A stretch of DNA of 33,520 bases, from NCBI GenBank assembly GCA_002418775.1, contig DIEU01000037.1:1-33520 (forward strand), written 5' to 3'. The stretch is from Firmicutes bacterium UBA5766. GTDB lineage: Bacteria; Bacillota; Desulfotomaculia; Desulfotomaculales; Nap2-2B. Each line of letters opens with the position of its first letter. Within the stretch, counting starts at the first letter, position 1. This document shows positions 7,941 to 15,551 of the stretch, piece after piece. The position numbers and the translations under genes were made by a program. Under the pieces are notes generated by a model. That model saw only the letters and a list, made by a program, of their open reading frames with translations. It made no database searches and was not told the DNA's origin.

Positions 7941-7971
7941 CCTTTAAGACGGTCCGGTGAGGCCGGCAAGG
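7941..7971 (+). promoter_or_regulatory. PyrR-binding RNA hairpin (pyr leader anti-antiterminator)
   Basis: The transcript can fold with lower stem CCTT (7941-7944)/AAGG (7968-7971), an internal bulge, and upper stem GGTC (7951-7954)/GGCC (7961-7964, with a U-G pair). This closes the hexaloop CGGTGA (7955-7960), which fits the PyrR consensus loop CNGNGA. Bases 7954-7961 (CCGGTGAG) can instead pair with 8002-8009 (CTCGCCGG; one G-U pair), which is the 5' arm and loop of the downstream terminator. That gives a complete antitermination switch: PyrR with UMP would hold the first hairpin and let the terminator form. Confidence 0.88.
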
Positions 7972-7994
7972 AAGATAGAATACGCAGATAAATT

Positions 7995-8029
7995 ATGCCT
8001 GCTCGCCGGGAGTGTGAGCAGGCATTTTT
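7995..8029 (+). terminator. Rho-independent attenuator terminator of the pyr leader
   Basis: A perfect 10-bp stem, ATGCCTGCTC (7995-8004) and GAGCAGGCAT (8016-8025), has an 11-base loop and is followed by a short T run to 8029. It stands 21 bases before the pyrR start and overlaps the sequence that the upstream antiterminator would use. Confidence 0.92.
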
Positions 8030-8050
8030 AATTGCAGGGGAGTTTTAAAT

Positions 8051-8602
8051 ATGTCGGAGAAGATGCGACAAAAGGCGCAGATTCTGGATAAAGAAGGTAT
8101 CCGGCGGGTTCTGGTCAGAATTGCGCATGAAATAATTGAAAGAAACAAAGGGACCGAAAAGATAGCCTTAATAGGTATCCAGCGCAGGGGCGTACCGCTG
8201 GCAAACCGGTTAAGCGGTTACATCAGGGAAATTGAAAATAAGGAAATCCCTGTCGGAGTACTCGATATAACCTTGTACAGGGACGATTTGACCACTTTAG
8301 CCCATCAGCCTATTTTACGCCGTACGGAGGTCCCGTTTCCGGTTAAGAATCAAAAAATTATCCTGGTTGATGATGTTATTTATACAGGACGAACAATCAG
8401 GGCGGCTATGGATGCAATAATGGACCTCGGCAGGCCGAATATAATCCAACTGGCTGTACTTGTTGACCGCGGCCACCGTGAACTGCCGATTCGCGCTGAT
8501 TACATAGGCAAAAGCACTCCCACATCAGGCAAAGAGATAGTCGCCGTGCGTTTACAGGAAATAGACGGACAGGAAGGTGTCTTTATCCTGGGTGAGGGAT
8601 AA
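8051..8602 (+). CDS. pyrR: PyrR, pyrimidine operon attenuator / uracil phosphoribosyltransferase
   Basis: A 183-residue PRPP-binding protein that senses UMP/UTP and binds the leader RNA; many homologues also make UMP from uracil and PRPP. The PRPP loop is IILVDDVIYTGRT (about residues 101-113), preceded by the family segments IQRRGVPLANRL and DITLYRDDL. Length fits the 180-residue family norm. The start ATG has AGGGGAG about 7 bases upstream. As the first gene of the operon behind its own binding site, it would be autoregulated. Confidence 0.96.
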   Translation: MSEKMRQKAQILDKEGIRRVLVRIAHEIIERNKGTEKIALIGIQRRGVPLANRLSGYIREIENKEIPVGVLDITLYRDDLTTLAHQPILRRTEVPFPVKNQKIILVDDVIYTGRTIRAAMDAIMDLGRPNIIQLAVLVDRGHRELPIRADYIGKSTPTSGKEIVAVRLQEIDGQEGVFILGEG

Positions 8603-8625
8603 ATTTCCAGGAAGAGGAACAGACC

Positions 8626-9549
8626 ATGGTTCAAAAGAAAAACCTGATCGGGCTTGAGCATATAGATGTCCATGAAATAGAACTGATCCTTGACACTGCG
8701 GTTGCAATGAAGGAAATAGTCTCCCGTCCGGTCAGAAAAGTGCCGACTTTGCGCGGACGCACTATTACCAACCTGTTTTACGAACCAAGTACGCGGACAC
8801 GGACCTCTTTTGAGCTGGCCGCAAAGTTTTTAAACGCTGATGTAATTAATATTTCCTCATCGGCCAGCAGTGTGGTTAAGGGGGAGTGTCTGAAAGATAC
8901 GGCCCGCACTATAGAAGCCATGGGTACGGATGTTGTGATTATCCGGCATCCGATGGCAGGCGCCGCAAATTTGCTGACCGGGTGGATAGGGGCCTCAGTT
9001 GTTAACGCAGGTGACGGCGCTCATGAACACCCGACCCAGGGACTTCTGGATCTGTTTACTATCAGGGAAAAGAAGGGTGTCCTTAACGGCTTGAAAATAG
9101 TTATTGTAGGGGACATATTGCACAGCCGTGTGGCGAGATCCAACATCTGGGGATTTTTAAAAATGGGCGCCAGTGTATCGGTCTGCGGTCCCGCCACCAT
9201 GCTGCCGGCTGATATTGGACGGACAGGCGCCGCTGTTTACTGCAATATTAATGAAGCAATAAAGGATGCGGATGTAATTATTATGCTCCGGATCCAACTA
9301 GAAAGACAGAAGGCCGGACTGTTTCCCAGTCTCAGGGAATATGCGCGCCTTTTTGGCTTAAACCGCGAAAGGCTTTCCCTGGCTAAAAAAGATGCTCTGG
9401 TAATGCATCCTGGCCCCATGAACAGGGGAATAGAAATATCAGGGGAAGTCGCCGACAGCCTTCAATCGGTAATCAATGAACAGGTAACCAACGGGGTGGC
9501 TGTCCGGATGGCTGTCTTATACCTGCTTGCAGGAGGGGGCGACGCTTAA
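8626..9549 (+). CDS. pyrB: Aspartate carbamoyltransferase catalytic chain
   Basis: PyrB joins carbamoyl phosphate and aspartate to give N-carbamoyl-aspartate, the committed step of pyrimidine synthesis. The 307-residue protein carries the carbamoyl-phosphate motif FYEPSTRTRTSFE, the HEHPTQGLLDL segment and the late HPGPMNRG motif. No pyrI regulatory chain gene is seen, as is usual in Firmicutes. ATG start 23 bp after pyrR; the stop codon shares its last base with the pyrC start. Confidence 0.96.
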   Translation: MVQKKNLIGLEHIDVHEIELILDTAVAMKEIVSRPVRKVPTLRGRTITNLFYEPSTRTRTSFELAAKFLNADVINISSSASSVVKGECLKDTARTIEAMGTDVVIIRHPMAGAANLLTGWIGASVVNAGDGAHEHPTQGLLDLFTIREKKGVLNGLKIVIVGDILHSRVARSNIWGFLKMGASVSVCGPATMLPADIGRTGAAVYCNINEAIKDADVIIMLRIQLERQKAGLFPSLREYARLFGLNRERLSLAKKDALVMHPGPMNRGIEISGEVADSLQSVINEQVTNGVAVRMAVLYLLAGGGDA

Positions 9550-10829
9550 TGAAGCTGCTGATCAAAGGAGGGACACTGATCAGCCCGGATCAAAAGAAAA
9601 TATTCAGCGCAGATGTTTTGATTGCAGACGGAAAGATCGCTGTACTGAGCAATAACCTTGAAACGGACGGGGCGGTTATTATAGATGCGGCCGGAAAATT
9701 GGTCCTGCCCGGCCTGATTGATCTTCATGCGCACTTAAGAGAACCGGGTTTTGAAGACAGTGAAACAATTGCTACCGGAACCATGGCTGCAGCCAGGGGA
9801 GGTTTTACAAGTTTGGCCTGTATGCCCAATACTGATCCGGTTGCCGACAACAGTTCGGTAATTGCTTTTATTTTAAAAAAAGCCCGCCAGGAGGGGAAAG
9901 TTAATGTTTTCCCGATAGGCGCCATCACGGTTGGCAGCAAGGGAGAAGAGCTTGCCGAAATGGCTGGTTTAAAAGAAGCGGGAGCAGTTGCTTTTTCGGA
10001 TGACGGCAGGTGTGTTTCCAATGCTGCGATAATGTTCAGGGCTATGCAGTACGCCAGGATGATTAATATGCCGGTTATCGATCACTGTGAGGATACCAGT
10101 CTGTCGGATCGGGGAGCGATGCATGAAGGATATTATTCCACTTTGCTGGGATTAAAGGGTATCCCTGCGGCAGCCGAAGAAGTGATTATTGCACGTGATC
10201 TTATACTTGCTGGAGATACAGGGTGCCGCCTGCATATAGCCCATGTCAGCACGGCGGGTTCGGTTCAGTTAATCCGCCAGGCTAAAGATAGGGGACTGAA
10301 GGTTACTGCAGAGGCGACACCTCACCATTTTACACTGACTGACCGGGAGGTTGCCGGGTATGATACCAGCGCTAAAGTAAATCCTCCTTTAAGGACACAA
10401 GAAGATGTGAATGCAGTCAGGCAGGGATTGCGTGACGGTACAATTGACGTCATAGCCACTGATCATGCTCCGCATGCGCGGGAAAAGAAGGAAGTGGAAT
10501 TTGATAACGCTCCATTCGGTATTTCAGGGCTGGAGACTGCAGTAGGGCTTGTTTGGACGGAACTTGTCAATACAGGAATTCTTTCTCCTCTCGACGCAGT
10601 TGAGAAAATGACGACAAACCCTGCGCGCATCCTGGGTATTTCTAAAGGGATACTGGCCGAGGGAGCGGATGCGGATCTTACAGTTATTGATCCCGCCCTG
10701 ACGGAAAAAGTGGACCCGGCAAGGTTTGTCAGCAAGGGGCGCAATAATCCGTTTGCCGGCAGAATGCTTGCCGGTATTCCCGTACTAACTATCGTTGGAG
10801 GAAAAATCGTTTTTGAATATGCCGGATAA
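9549..10829 (+). CDS. pyrC: Dihydroorotase (class I)
   Basis: A 426-residue zinc amidohydrolase that cyclises carbamoyl-aspartate to dihydroorotate. The metal-binding DLHAHLREPGFED motif is at about residues 57-69; other landmarks are DHCED, HIAHVSTAGSV and the catalytic ATDHAPHAREKK (about residues 302-313). Its ATG overlaps the pyrB TAA by one base (TAATG), so translation is coupled. It is followed by the longest non-coding gap in the operon (10830-11246). Confidence 0.96.
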   Translation: MKLLIKGGTLISPDQKKIFSADVLIADGKIAVLSNNLETDGAVIIDAAGKLVLPGLIDLHAHLREPGFEDSETIATGTMAAARGGFTSLACMPNTDPVADNSSVIAFILKKARQEGKVNVFPIGAITVGSKGEELAEMAGLKEAGAVAFSDDGRCVSNAAIMFRAMQYARMINMPVIDHCEDTSLSDRGAMHEGYYSTLLGLKGIPAAAEEVIIARDLILAGDTGCRLHIAHVSTAGSVQLIRQAKDRGLKVTAEATPHHFTLTDREVAGYDTSAKVNPPLRTQEDVNAVRQGLRDGTIDVIATDHAPHAREKKEVEFDNAPFGISGLETAVGLVWTELVNTGILSPLDAVEKMTTNPARILGISKGILAEGADADLTVIDPALTEKVDPARFVSKGRNNPFAGRMLAGIPVLTIVGGKIVFEYAG

Positions 10830-10890
10830 TAGATATCCATCACAAAGAGACAAAGGCGCTTAAGGCATAAAGAATAAGAAAAAACAACAC

Positions 10891-10908
10891 CTGCCTGCCG
10901 GTAGGTAG
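10891..10908. repeat. Perfectly symmetric 18-bp palindrome (with G-U pairs)
   Basis: CTGCCTGCC (10891-10899) is followed at once by GGTAGGTAG (10900-10908). All nine positions pair if two G-U wobbles are allowed. Short CTGCCTGCC-type palindromes of this kind are often dispersed repeats in bacterial genomes; dispersal here is inference. Confidence 0.5.
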
Positions 10909-10923
10909 AGAGACAACCAGTGG

Positions 10924-10942
10924 CATAGGCTTTCAGCCTGTG
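10924..10942. repeat. Short stem-loop with 3-base loop
   Basis: CATAGGCT (10924-10931) and AGCCTGTG (10935-10942) form an 8-bp stem (one G-U) around TTC. No T run follows, so it is not a normal terminator on the plus strand. Confidence 0.4.
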
Positions 10943-11030
10943 ATTGGCGCGACAAAAATTTATGCTTACAATAATAGCAAACCAAATAAACTTTGTGCCT
11001 TTGCTACTCTGTGCCTTTGAACCTGAGTAG

Positions 11031-11174
11031 TACTACAGCGAAAACTAAAAGTTAGCGGAGCCATGGGGACGGTTCGAGCGCTTCCGGAGCGAAGCGAAGG
11101 ACCGGAGGGAAAGCGATGGAACCGTCCCCGTGGCGTAGCGCGCATAACGAAATAAGCAATATTTCGCTGTAGTA
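11031..11174. repeat. 144-bp nested inverted-repeat element (MITE- or REP-like)
   Basis: The outer arms are perfect over 13 bp: TACTACAGCGAAA (11031-11043) against TTTCGCTGTAGTA (11162-11174). Nested inside, GCCATGGGGACGGTTC (11060-11075) pairs with GAACCGTCCCCGTGGC (11119-11134) at 15 of 16 positions, plus one G-U. The core also has partly symmetric CGCTTCCGG and CCGGAGGGAAAGCG. No open frame is present. The CATGGGGACGG core recurs at 29532-29542 and in related form in the repeats there. This points to a dispersed family, possibly mobilised by REP-associated (Y1) transposases; that link is inference. Confidence 0.75.
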
Positions 11175-11246
11175 GTAGTTACCTTGAAATAACTTAACCT
11201 CCCTGTTGTAGATCAAAATTTTTAGTGGCAGAGGATGTTGATTAAA

Positions 11247-12329
11247 ATGAAGGCTTCACTTGCTTTGGAAGACGGGACGGTTGTTACGGGCAATGCTTTT
11301 GGAGCACAAGGCGCTCAGTGGGGCGAAGTAGTTTTCAATACGGGGATGACGGGATATCAGGAGATTCTTACTGACCCCTCATATTGCGGACAGATTGTAG
11401 TTATGACTTATCCATTGATTGGTAATTACGGTATCAACACGGAGGATTTTGAATCAAAAAATTCCGGGATTAGGGGATTTGTCGTGTATGAGGAATGCGG
11501 ACGCCCAAGCAATTGGAGATCCAGTTCAAATATCTCCGATTTTTTATACCGGGAAGGTATAATTGGCTTGAGCGGGGTTGACACACGCAGTTTAACCCTG
11601 CGCCTGCGTAATTTCGGAACAATGCGGGGAATCATCAGCACTGAAAACAAGACTCCCGAAGAACTTATCCGGGAGGCCGAAAGCAGTCCTTTCCTCAGCG
11701 GTCTGGATCTGGTGACTGCCGTAGCCACCAGGGAAATTTACATTATAGAAGGCACGGGACATCGTGTCGTATTATTTGACCTCGGCTCAAAACAAAACAT
11801 TATCCGCCATCTCCAGAAAAGAAACTGTGAGATTATTGTTGTTCCTCCAAAAATCAGCGTGCAGGAGGTATTATCCCTGCAGCCTGATGGAATCCTGATT
11901 TCCAACGGGCCGGGCGATCCTGCCGATGTTCCCCATACTATCGCTACTGTAAAGGAATTAGTAACCAGCATACCTGCTTTTGGGATCTGCCTGGGACATC
12001 AGATTTTAGCCCTGGCTTTGGACGCAAAAACTTACAAAATGAAGTTTGGTCACCGCGGCGCCAACCATCCTGTGAAAGACCTTCGGACATCAAGGGTATA
12101 TATCACATCTCATAACCATGGCTATTCCGTTGAGGAGAAATCCCTGGATAACCTTCCTATTGAGGTTACCCACAGAAATCTTAATGACGGGACGATAGAA
12201 GGAATCAGGCACAAATACCTGCCGGTTTTTTCCGTGCAGTATCACCCGGAGGCCTCGCCAGGTCCGCAGGAATCCGCCTACCTTTTTGACGAGTATATTG
12301 ATTTAATGCGTTTGAACAGGGGTGAGTAA
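11247..12329 (+). CDS. carA: Carbamoyl-phosphate synthase small subunit
   Basis: CarA is the glutaminase that feeds ammonia to CarB for carbamoyl phosphate. With ATG 11247 the protein is 360 residues and begins MKASLALEDGTVV, matching the family N-terminus. ATG 11235 is in frame but has its GAGG directly abutting. The class I glutamine amidotransferase domain shows ISNGPGDP, FGICLGHQ with the nucleophilic Cys, and the HPE of the triad in QYHPEASPGP. It runs into carB with no gap. It is the first gene after the palindrome-rich stretch, so its supply of transcript depends on readthrough from pyrC or on an unseen promoter. Confidence 0.95.
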   Translation: MKASLALEDGTVVTGNAFGAQGAQWGEVVFNTGMTGYQEILTDPSYCGQIVVMTYPLIGNYGINTEDFESKNSGIRGFVVYEECGRPSNWRSSSNISDFLYREGIIGLSGVDTRSLTLRLRNFGTMRGIISTENKTPEELIREAESSPFLSGLDLVTAVATREIYIIEGTGHRVVLFDLGSKQNIIRHLQKRNCEIIVVPPKISVQEVLSLQPDGILISNGPGDPADVPHTIATVKELVTSIPAFGICLGHQILALALDAKTYKMKFGHRGANHPVKDLRTSRVYITSHNHGYSVEEKSLDNLPIEVTHRNLNDGTIEGIRHKYLPVFSVQYHPEASPGPQESAYLFDEYIDLMRLNRGE

Positions 12330-15300
12330 ATGCCCGTCAGAAGCGATATACGAAAAGTGATGGTAATCGGTTCGGGTCCGATAATTATCGGTCAGGCCGC
12401 AGAATTTGACTATGCCGGCACGCAGGCCTGCCGTTCCCTGAAAGAAGAGGGTATGGAGGTAGTCCTGATTAACAGTAATCCGGCAACGATTATGACCGAT
12501 ACCAACATGGCCGACCGTGTCTATATAGAACCGCTGACACCGGAATTCTTAAGCAAGCTGATTGAAAAGGAAAAACCCGACGGCCTGCTGCCCACTCTAG
12601 GCGGTCAGGTCGGTTTGAATTTGGCTCTCGAACTGGCCAAAGCCGGGGTGCTTGAGAAGCAGGCGGTAAAACTGCTCGGCACTCCTCTGGAGGCTATCAA
12701 AAGAGCTGAAGACCGCGAAGAATTTAAGGCTACCATGGAGTCTATCGGTGAGCCGGTACCTGCAAGCGCGGTAGTCACCGGTATTGAAGAGGCGCTTTCT
12801 TTTGGAAGGCAGGTTGGATATCCGCTTGTGGTCCGCCCCGCCTATACTCTGGGAGGCACCGGCGGAGGAATGGCGTACAATGAGGAACAACTTGTCAATA
12901 TTGCCACAAAGGGTCTTCGGATGAGCATTATAGGGCAGGCATTGATAGAAAAAAGTCTGGTGGGCTGGAAAGAAATAGAATATGAAGTAATGAGAGACAG
13001 TCAGAATAACTGCATTACCATTTGCAGTATGGAAAATATTGATCCGATGGGCATCCATACCGGAGACAGCATAGTTGTCGCGCCTGTTCAAACTCTCAGC
13101 GATAAGGAATACCAGATGCTGCGCAGCGCTTCGTTGAAAATAATCCGGGCTTTGGGTGTCGAAGGCGGATGCAATGTTCAGTTCGCCCTTGATCCGGACA
13201 GCTGTCAATATTATGTAATTGAAGTAAACCCAAGGGTTTCACGTTCCTCAGCCCTTGCCTCCAAGGCGACGGGGTATCCGATTGCCAAGGTTGCCAGCAA
13301 GATCGCCATCGGGCTGAATCTTGATGAAATCAGAAACGCGGTTACGGGAAAAACCTATGCCTGCTTTGAGCCTTCTATTGATTATGCGGTCGTCAAATTT
13401 CCCCGCTGGCCGTTTGACAAATTCGCTCTGGCAGACAGGATTCTTGGGACGCAGATGAAGGCAACCGGGGAAGTAATGGCAATTGACCGGACAATAGAAG
13501 GCGCCCTGCTTAAGGCGGTACGTTCCCTGGAAATCGGCCTGATGGGATTCTTTATTCCTGAATTTAGCGAAAAGAGCGATTATGAAATTGAGCAGCAGAT
13601 GATTAACGCTGATGATTTACGTCTTTTTGCTGTTGCCGAGGGGCTTCGCCGGGGGATGTCTGAAGATCACATTTTTAGACTGACCAAAATAGACCAGTTC
13701 TTTCTTGATAAATTAAAAAACATAGTCAATATGGAAAAACAGATCAGGGAATCCTGCGGCAAGTTAAGCCCGGAAATGCTTCAAAAAGCAAAAAAAATGG
13801 GTTTTGGTGACGCATATATCGCGCAGCTGACCGGCCTTGACGAGATTAAAGAGGTGCGGAAACTGCGCCAAAAGAATGAAATTGTTCCCGTATATAAAAT
13901 GGTCGATACGTGCGCAGCGGAGTTTGAAGCGGTAACACCTTATTATTACTCAAGCTATGACGGATTCGATGAAGTTGAACCGTCGGAAAAACGCAAGGTT
14001 GTCGTGCTGGGTTCAGGACCGATCAGAATTGGTCAGGGAATCGAGTTTGATTACTGTTCGGTGCATTCTGTGTGGGCGCTGCGTCAGGAAGGCGTGGAGG
14101 CAATAATTATTAACAACAACCCGGAGACTGTGAGCACGGATTTTGACACCGCCGACCGGTTGTACTTTGAACCGCTTGTAATTGAAGATGTCCTGAATGT
14201 TCTGGACAAGGAAAGACCCGGGGGTGTCATCGTCCAGTTTGGCGGCCAGACAGCGGTTAACCTCGCTGCGCCTCTTGCCAACAGCGGTGTAAAAATATTA
14301 GGTACATCCGTCGATAATATCGACCGTGCCGAAGACAGGGAACGGTTTGATAATTTACTGACACAGCTGAACATTCCAAAGCCATTGGGACAAACCGCCC
14401 TTTCTGTTGAAGAAGCCGACCTTGCCGCCGCCCGGATAGGATTCCCAGTGTTAATCAGGCCGTCCTATGTGCTGGGAGGCAGGGCAATGGTTATAGTATA
14501 CAACCGGGACGAACTTCTCAATTATATGGCCACAGCCGTGAAAATAACCCCGGAGCACCCGGTTCTGGTAGATAAATATCTTTTCGGAATCGAACTCGAG
14601 GTTGACGCCGTTTCTGACGGAGATACAGTATTAATCCCCGGGATTATGAGGCATGTTGAACGCGCCGGCGTCCATTCCGGTGACAGCATAGCTGTTTATC
14701 CCGCCAATGAAATAAACCAGGAAATTAAAGAAAAAATTATCGACTATACGACAAAACTTGCTCAATCTCTCCAGGTGCGCGGAATAATAAATATTCAGTA
14801 TGTCCTGCATGACGGAGAGGTTTATGTATTGGAGGTCAATCCACGCGCCAGCCGGACTGTGCCGTATATCAGCAAGATTACAGGGATTCCCATAGTTAAT
14901 CTGGCTACGCGGGTGATTTTAGGGCGAACTTTAAAAGAACTCGGGTATGCTGGAGGATTGTGGAAGGAAGGAGTGCTGACAGGTGTAAAAACGCCTGTTT
15001 TCAGCTTTGCAAAACTTATTGAAGTAGATATATCTTTAGGGCCGGAAATGAAATCGACAGGCGAGGTAATGGGTATCGACAGAAGATATTCGGTAGCGCT
15101 CTATAAATCACTCATTGCCGCGGGATATGCGGTTCCACAAAAAGGCAACGTGCTTGCCTCGATTGCCGACAGGGATAAAAAAGAATCCCTGCCCATTTTA
15201 TCCACGCTGGCTGGATTGGGTTATAAGCTTTTCGCCACGGCCGGCACGGCAGAATTCCTGCGGGACTCCGGGATGAGTGTGGAACCAGTCAGAAAAGTAA

Positions 15301-15551
15301 GAGAAGACTCGCCGAATATCGTTGATTTGATTAGGGCGGGCGAGATCCATCTGGTAATCAGCACTTTGACCAGGGGGCGTGAGCCGGAGCGGGATGGTTT
15401 TAGAATTCGCCGTATGGCTGTTGAACATAATATCCCCTGTCTTACTTCACTGGATACCGCCTGGGCTTTAGCTGAGGTTCTGCGGTCAATTAAGGAAGGC
15501 GATGACATTGAACTTATTGCCTTGCAGGATGTGCTTCAGGAGGTAGTCTAG
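12330..15551 (+). CDS. carB: Carbamoyl-phosphate synthase large subunit
   Basis: A 1073-residue ATP-using synthase that makes carbamoyl phosphate from bicarbonate, ammonia and two ATP. It shows the expected internal duplication: VMVIGSGPIIIGQAAEFDYAG near residue 10 and VVLGSGPIRIGQGIEFDY near 557, and the paired ATP-grasp motifs EVNPRVSRSSALASK and EVNPRASRTVPYISK. The last ~130 residues are the MGS-like allosteric domain (STLAGLGYKLFATAGTAEFL). Full length for the family. ATG directly after the carA TAA. Confidence 0.97.
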   Translation: MPVRSDIRKVMVIGSGPIIIGQAAEFDYAGTQACRSLKEEGMEVVLINSNPATIMTDTNMADRVYIEPLTPEFLSKLIEKEKPDGLLPTLGGQVGLNLALELAKAGVLEKQAVKLLGTPLEAIKRAEDREEFKATMESIGEPVPASAVVTGIEEALSFGRQVGYPLVVRPAYTLGGTGGGMAYNEEQLVNIATKGLRMSIIGQALIEKSLVGWKEIEYEVMRDSQNNCITICSMENIDPMGIHTGDSIVVAPVQTLSDKEYQMLRSASLKIIRALGVEGGCNVQFALDPDSCQYYVIEVNPRVSRSSALASKATGYPIAKVASKIAIGLNLDEIRNAVTGKTYACFEPSIDYAVVKFPRWPFDKFALADRILGTQMKATGEVMAIDRTIEGALLKAVRSLEIGLMGFFIPEFSEKSDYEIEQQMINADDLRLFAVAEGLRRGMSEDHIFRLTKIDQFFLDKLKNIVNMEKQIRESCGKLSPEMLQKAKKMGFGDAYIAQLTGLDEIKEVRKLRQKNEIVPVYKMVDTCAAEFEAVTPYYYSSYDGFDEVEPSEKRKVVVLGSGPIRIGQGIEFDYCSVHSVWALRQEGVEAIIINNNPETVSTDFDTADRLYFEPLVIEDVLNVLDKERPGGVIVQFGGQTAVNLAAPLANSGVKILGTSVDNIDRAEDRERFDNLLTQLNIPKPLGQTALSVEEADLAAARIGFPVLIRPSYVLGGRAMVIVYNRDELLNYMATAVKITPEHPVLVDKYLFGIELEVDAVSDGDTVLIPGIMRHVERAGVHSGDSIAVYPANEINQEIKEKIIDYTTKLAQSLQVRGIINIQYVLHDGEVYVLEVNPRASRTVPYISKITGIPIVNLATRVILGRTLKELGYAGGLWKEGVLTGVKTPVFSFAKLIEVDISLGPEMKSTGEVMGIDRRYSVALYKSLIAAGYAVPQKGNVLASIADRDKKESLPILSTLAGLGYKLFATAGTAEFLRDSGMSVEPVRKVREDSPNIVDLIRAGEIHLVISTLTRGREPERDGFRIRRMAVEHNIPCLTSLDTAWALAEVLRSIKEGDDIELIALQDVLQEVV

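Larger units (their letters stand above)
10830..11246. other. Palindrome-rich intergenic stretch between pyrC and carA
   Basis: This 417-bp stretch lies inside the pyr operon and contains no credible gene. It holds three separate palindromic units (10891-10908, 10924-10942, 11031-11174, listed separately). It also has short A/T-rich text with repeated TGTGCCTTTG (10993-11002 and 11010-11019) and a related AAAGGCGCTTAAGGC upstream. It reads like an accumulation of non-autonomous repeats. I see only a weak promoter candidate for carA (TTGAAA at 11184-11189 without a good -10). Confidence 0.6.

Noticed and set aside
12597..13208. 203-codon open frame antisense to carB
   Set aside because: It lies wholly within the conserved carB sequence, has no family motif or ribosome binding site, and reflects carB codon use.
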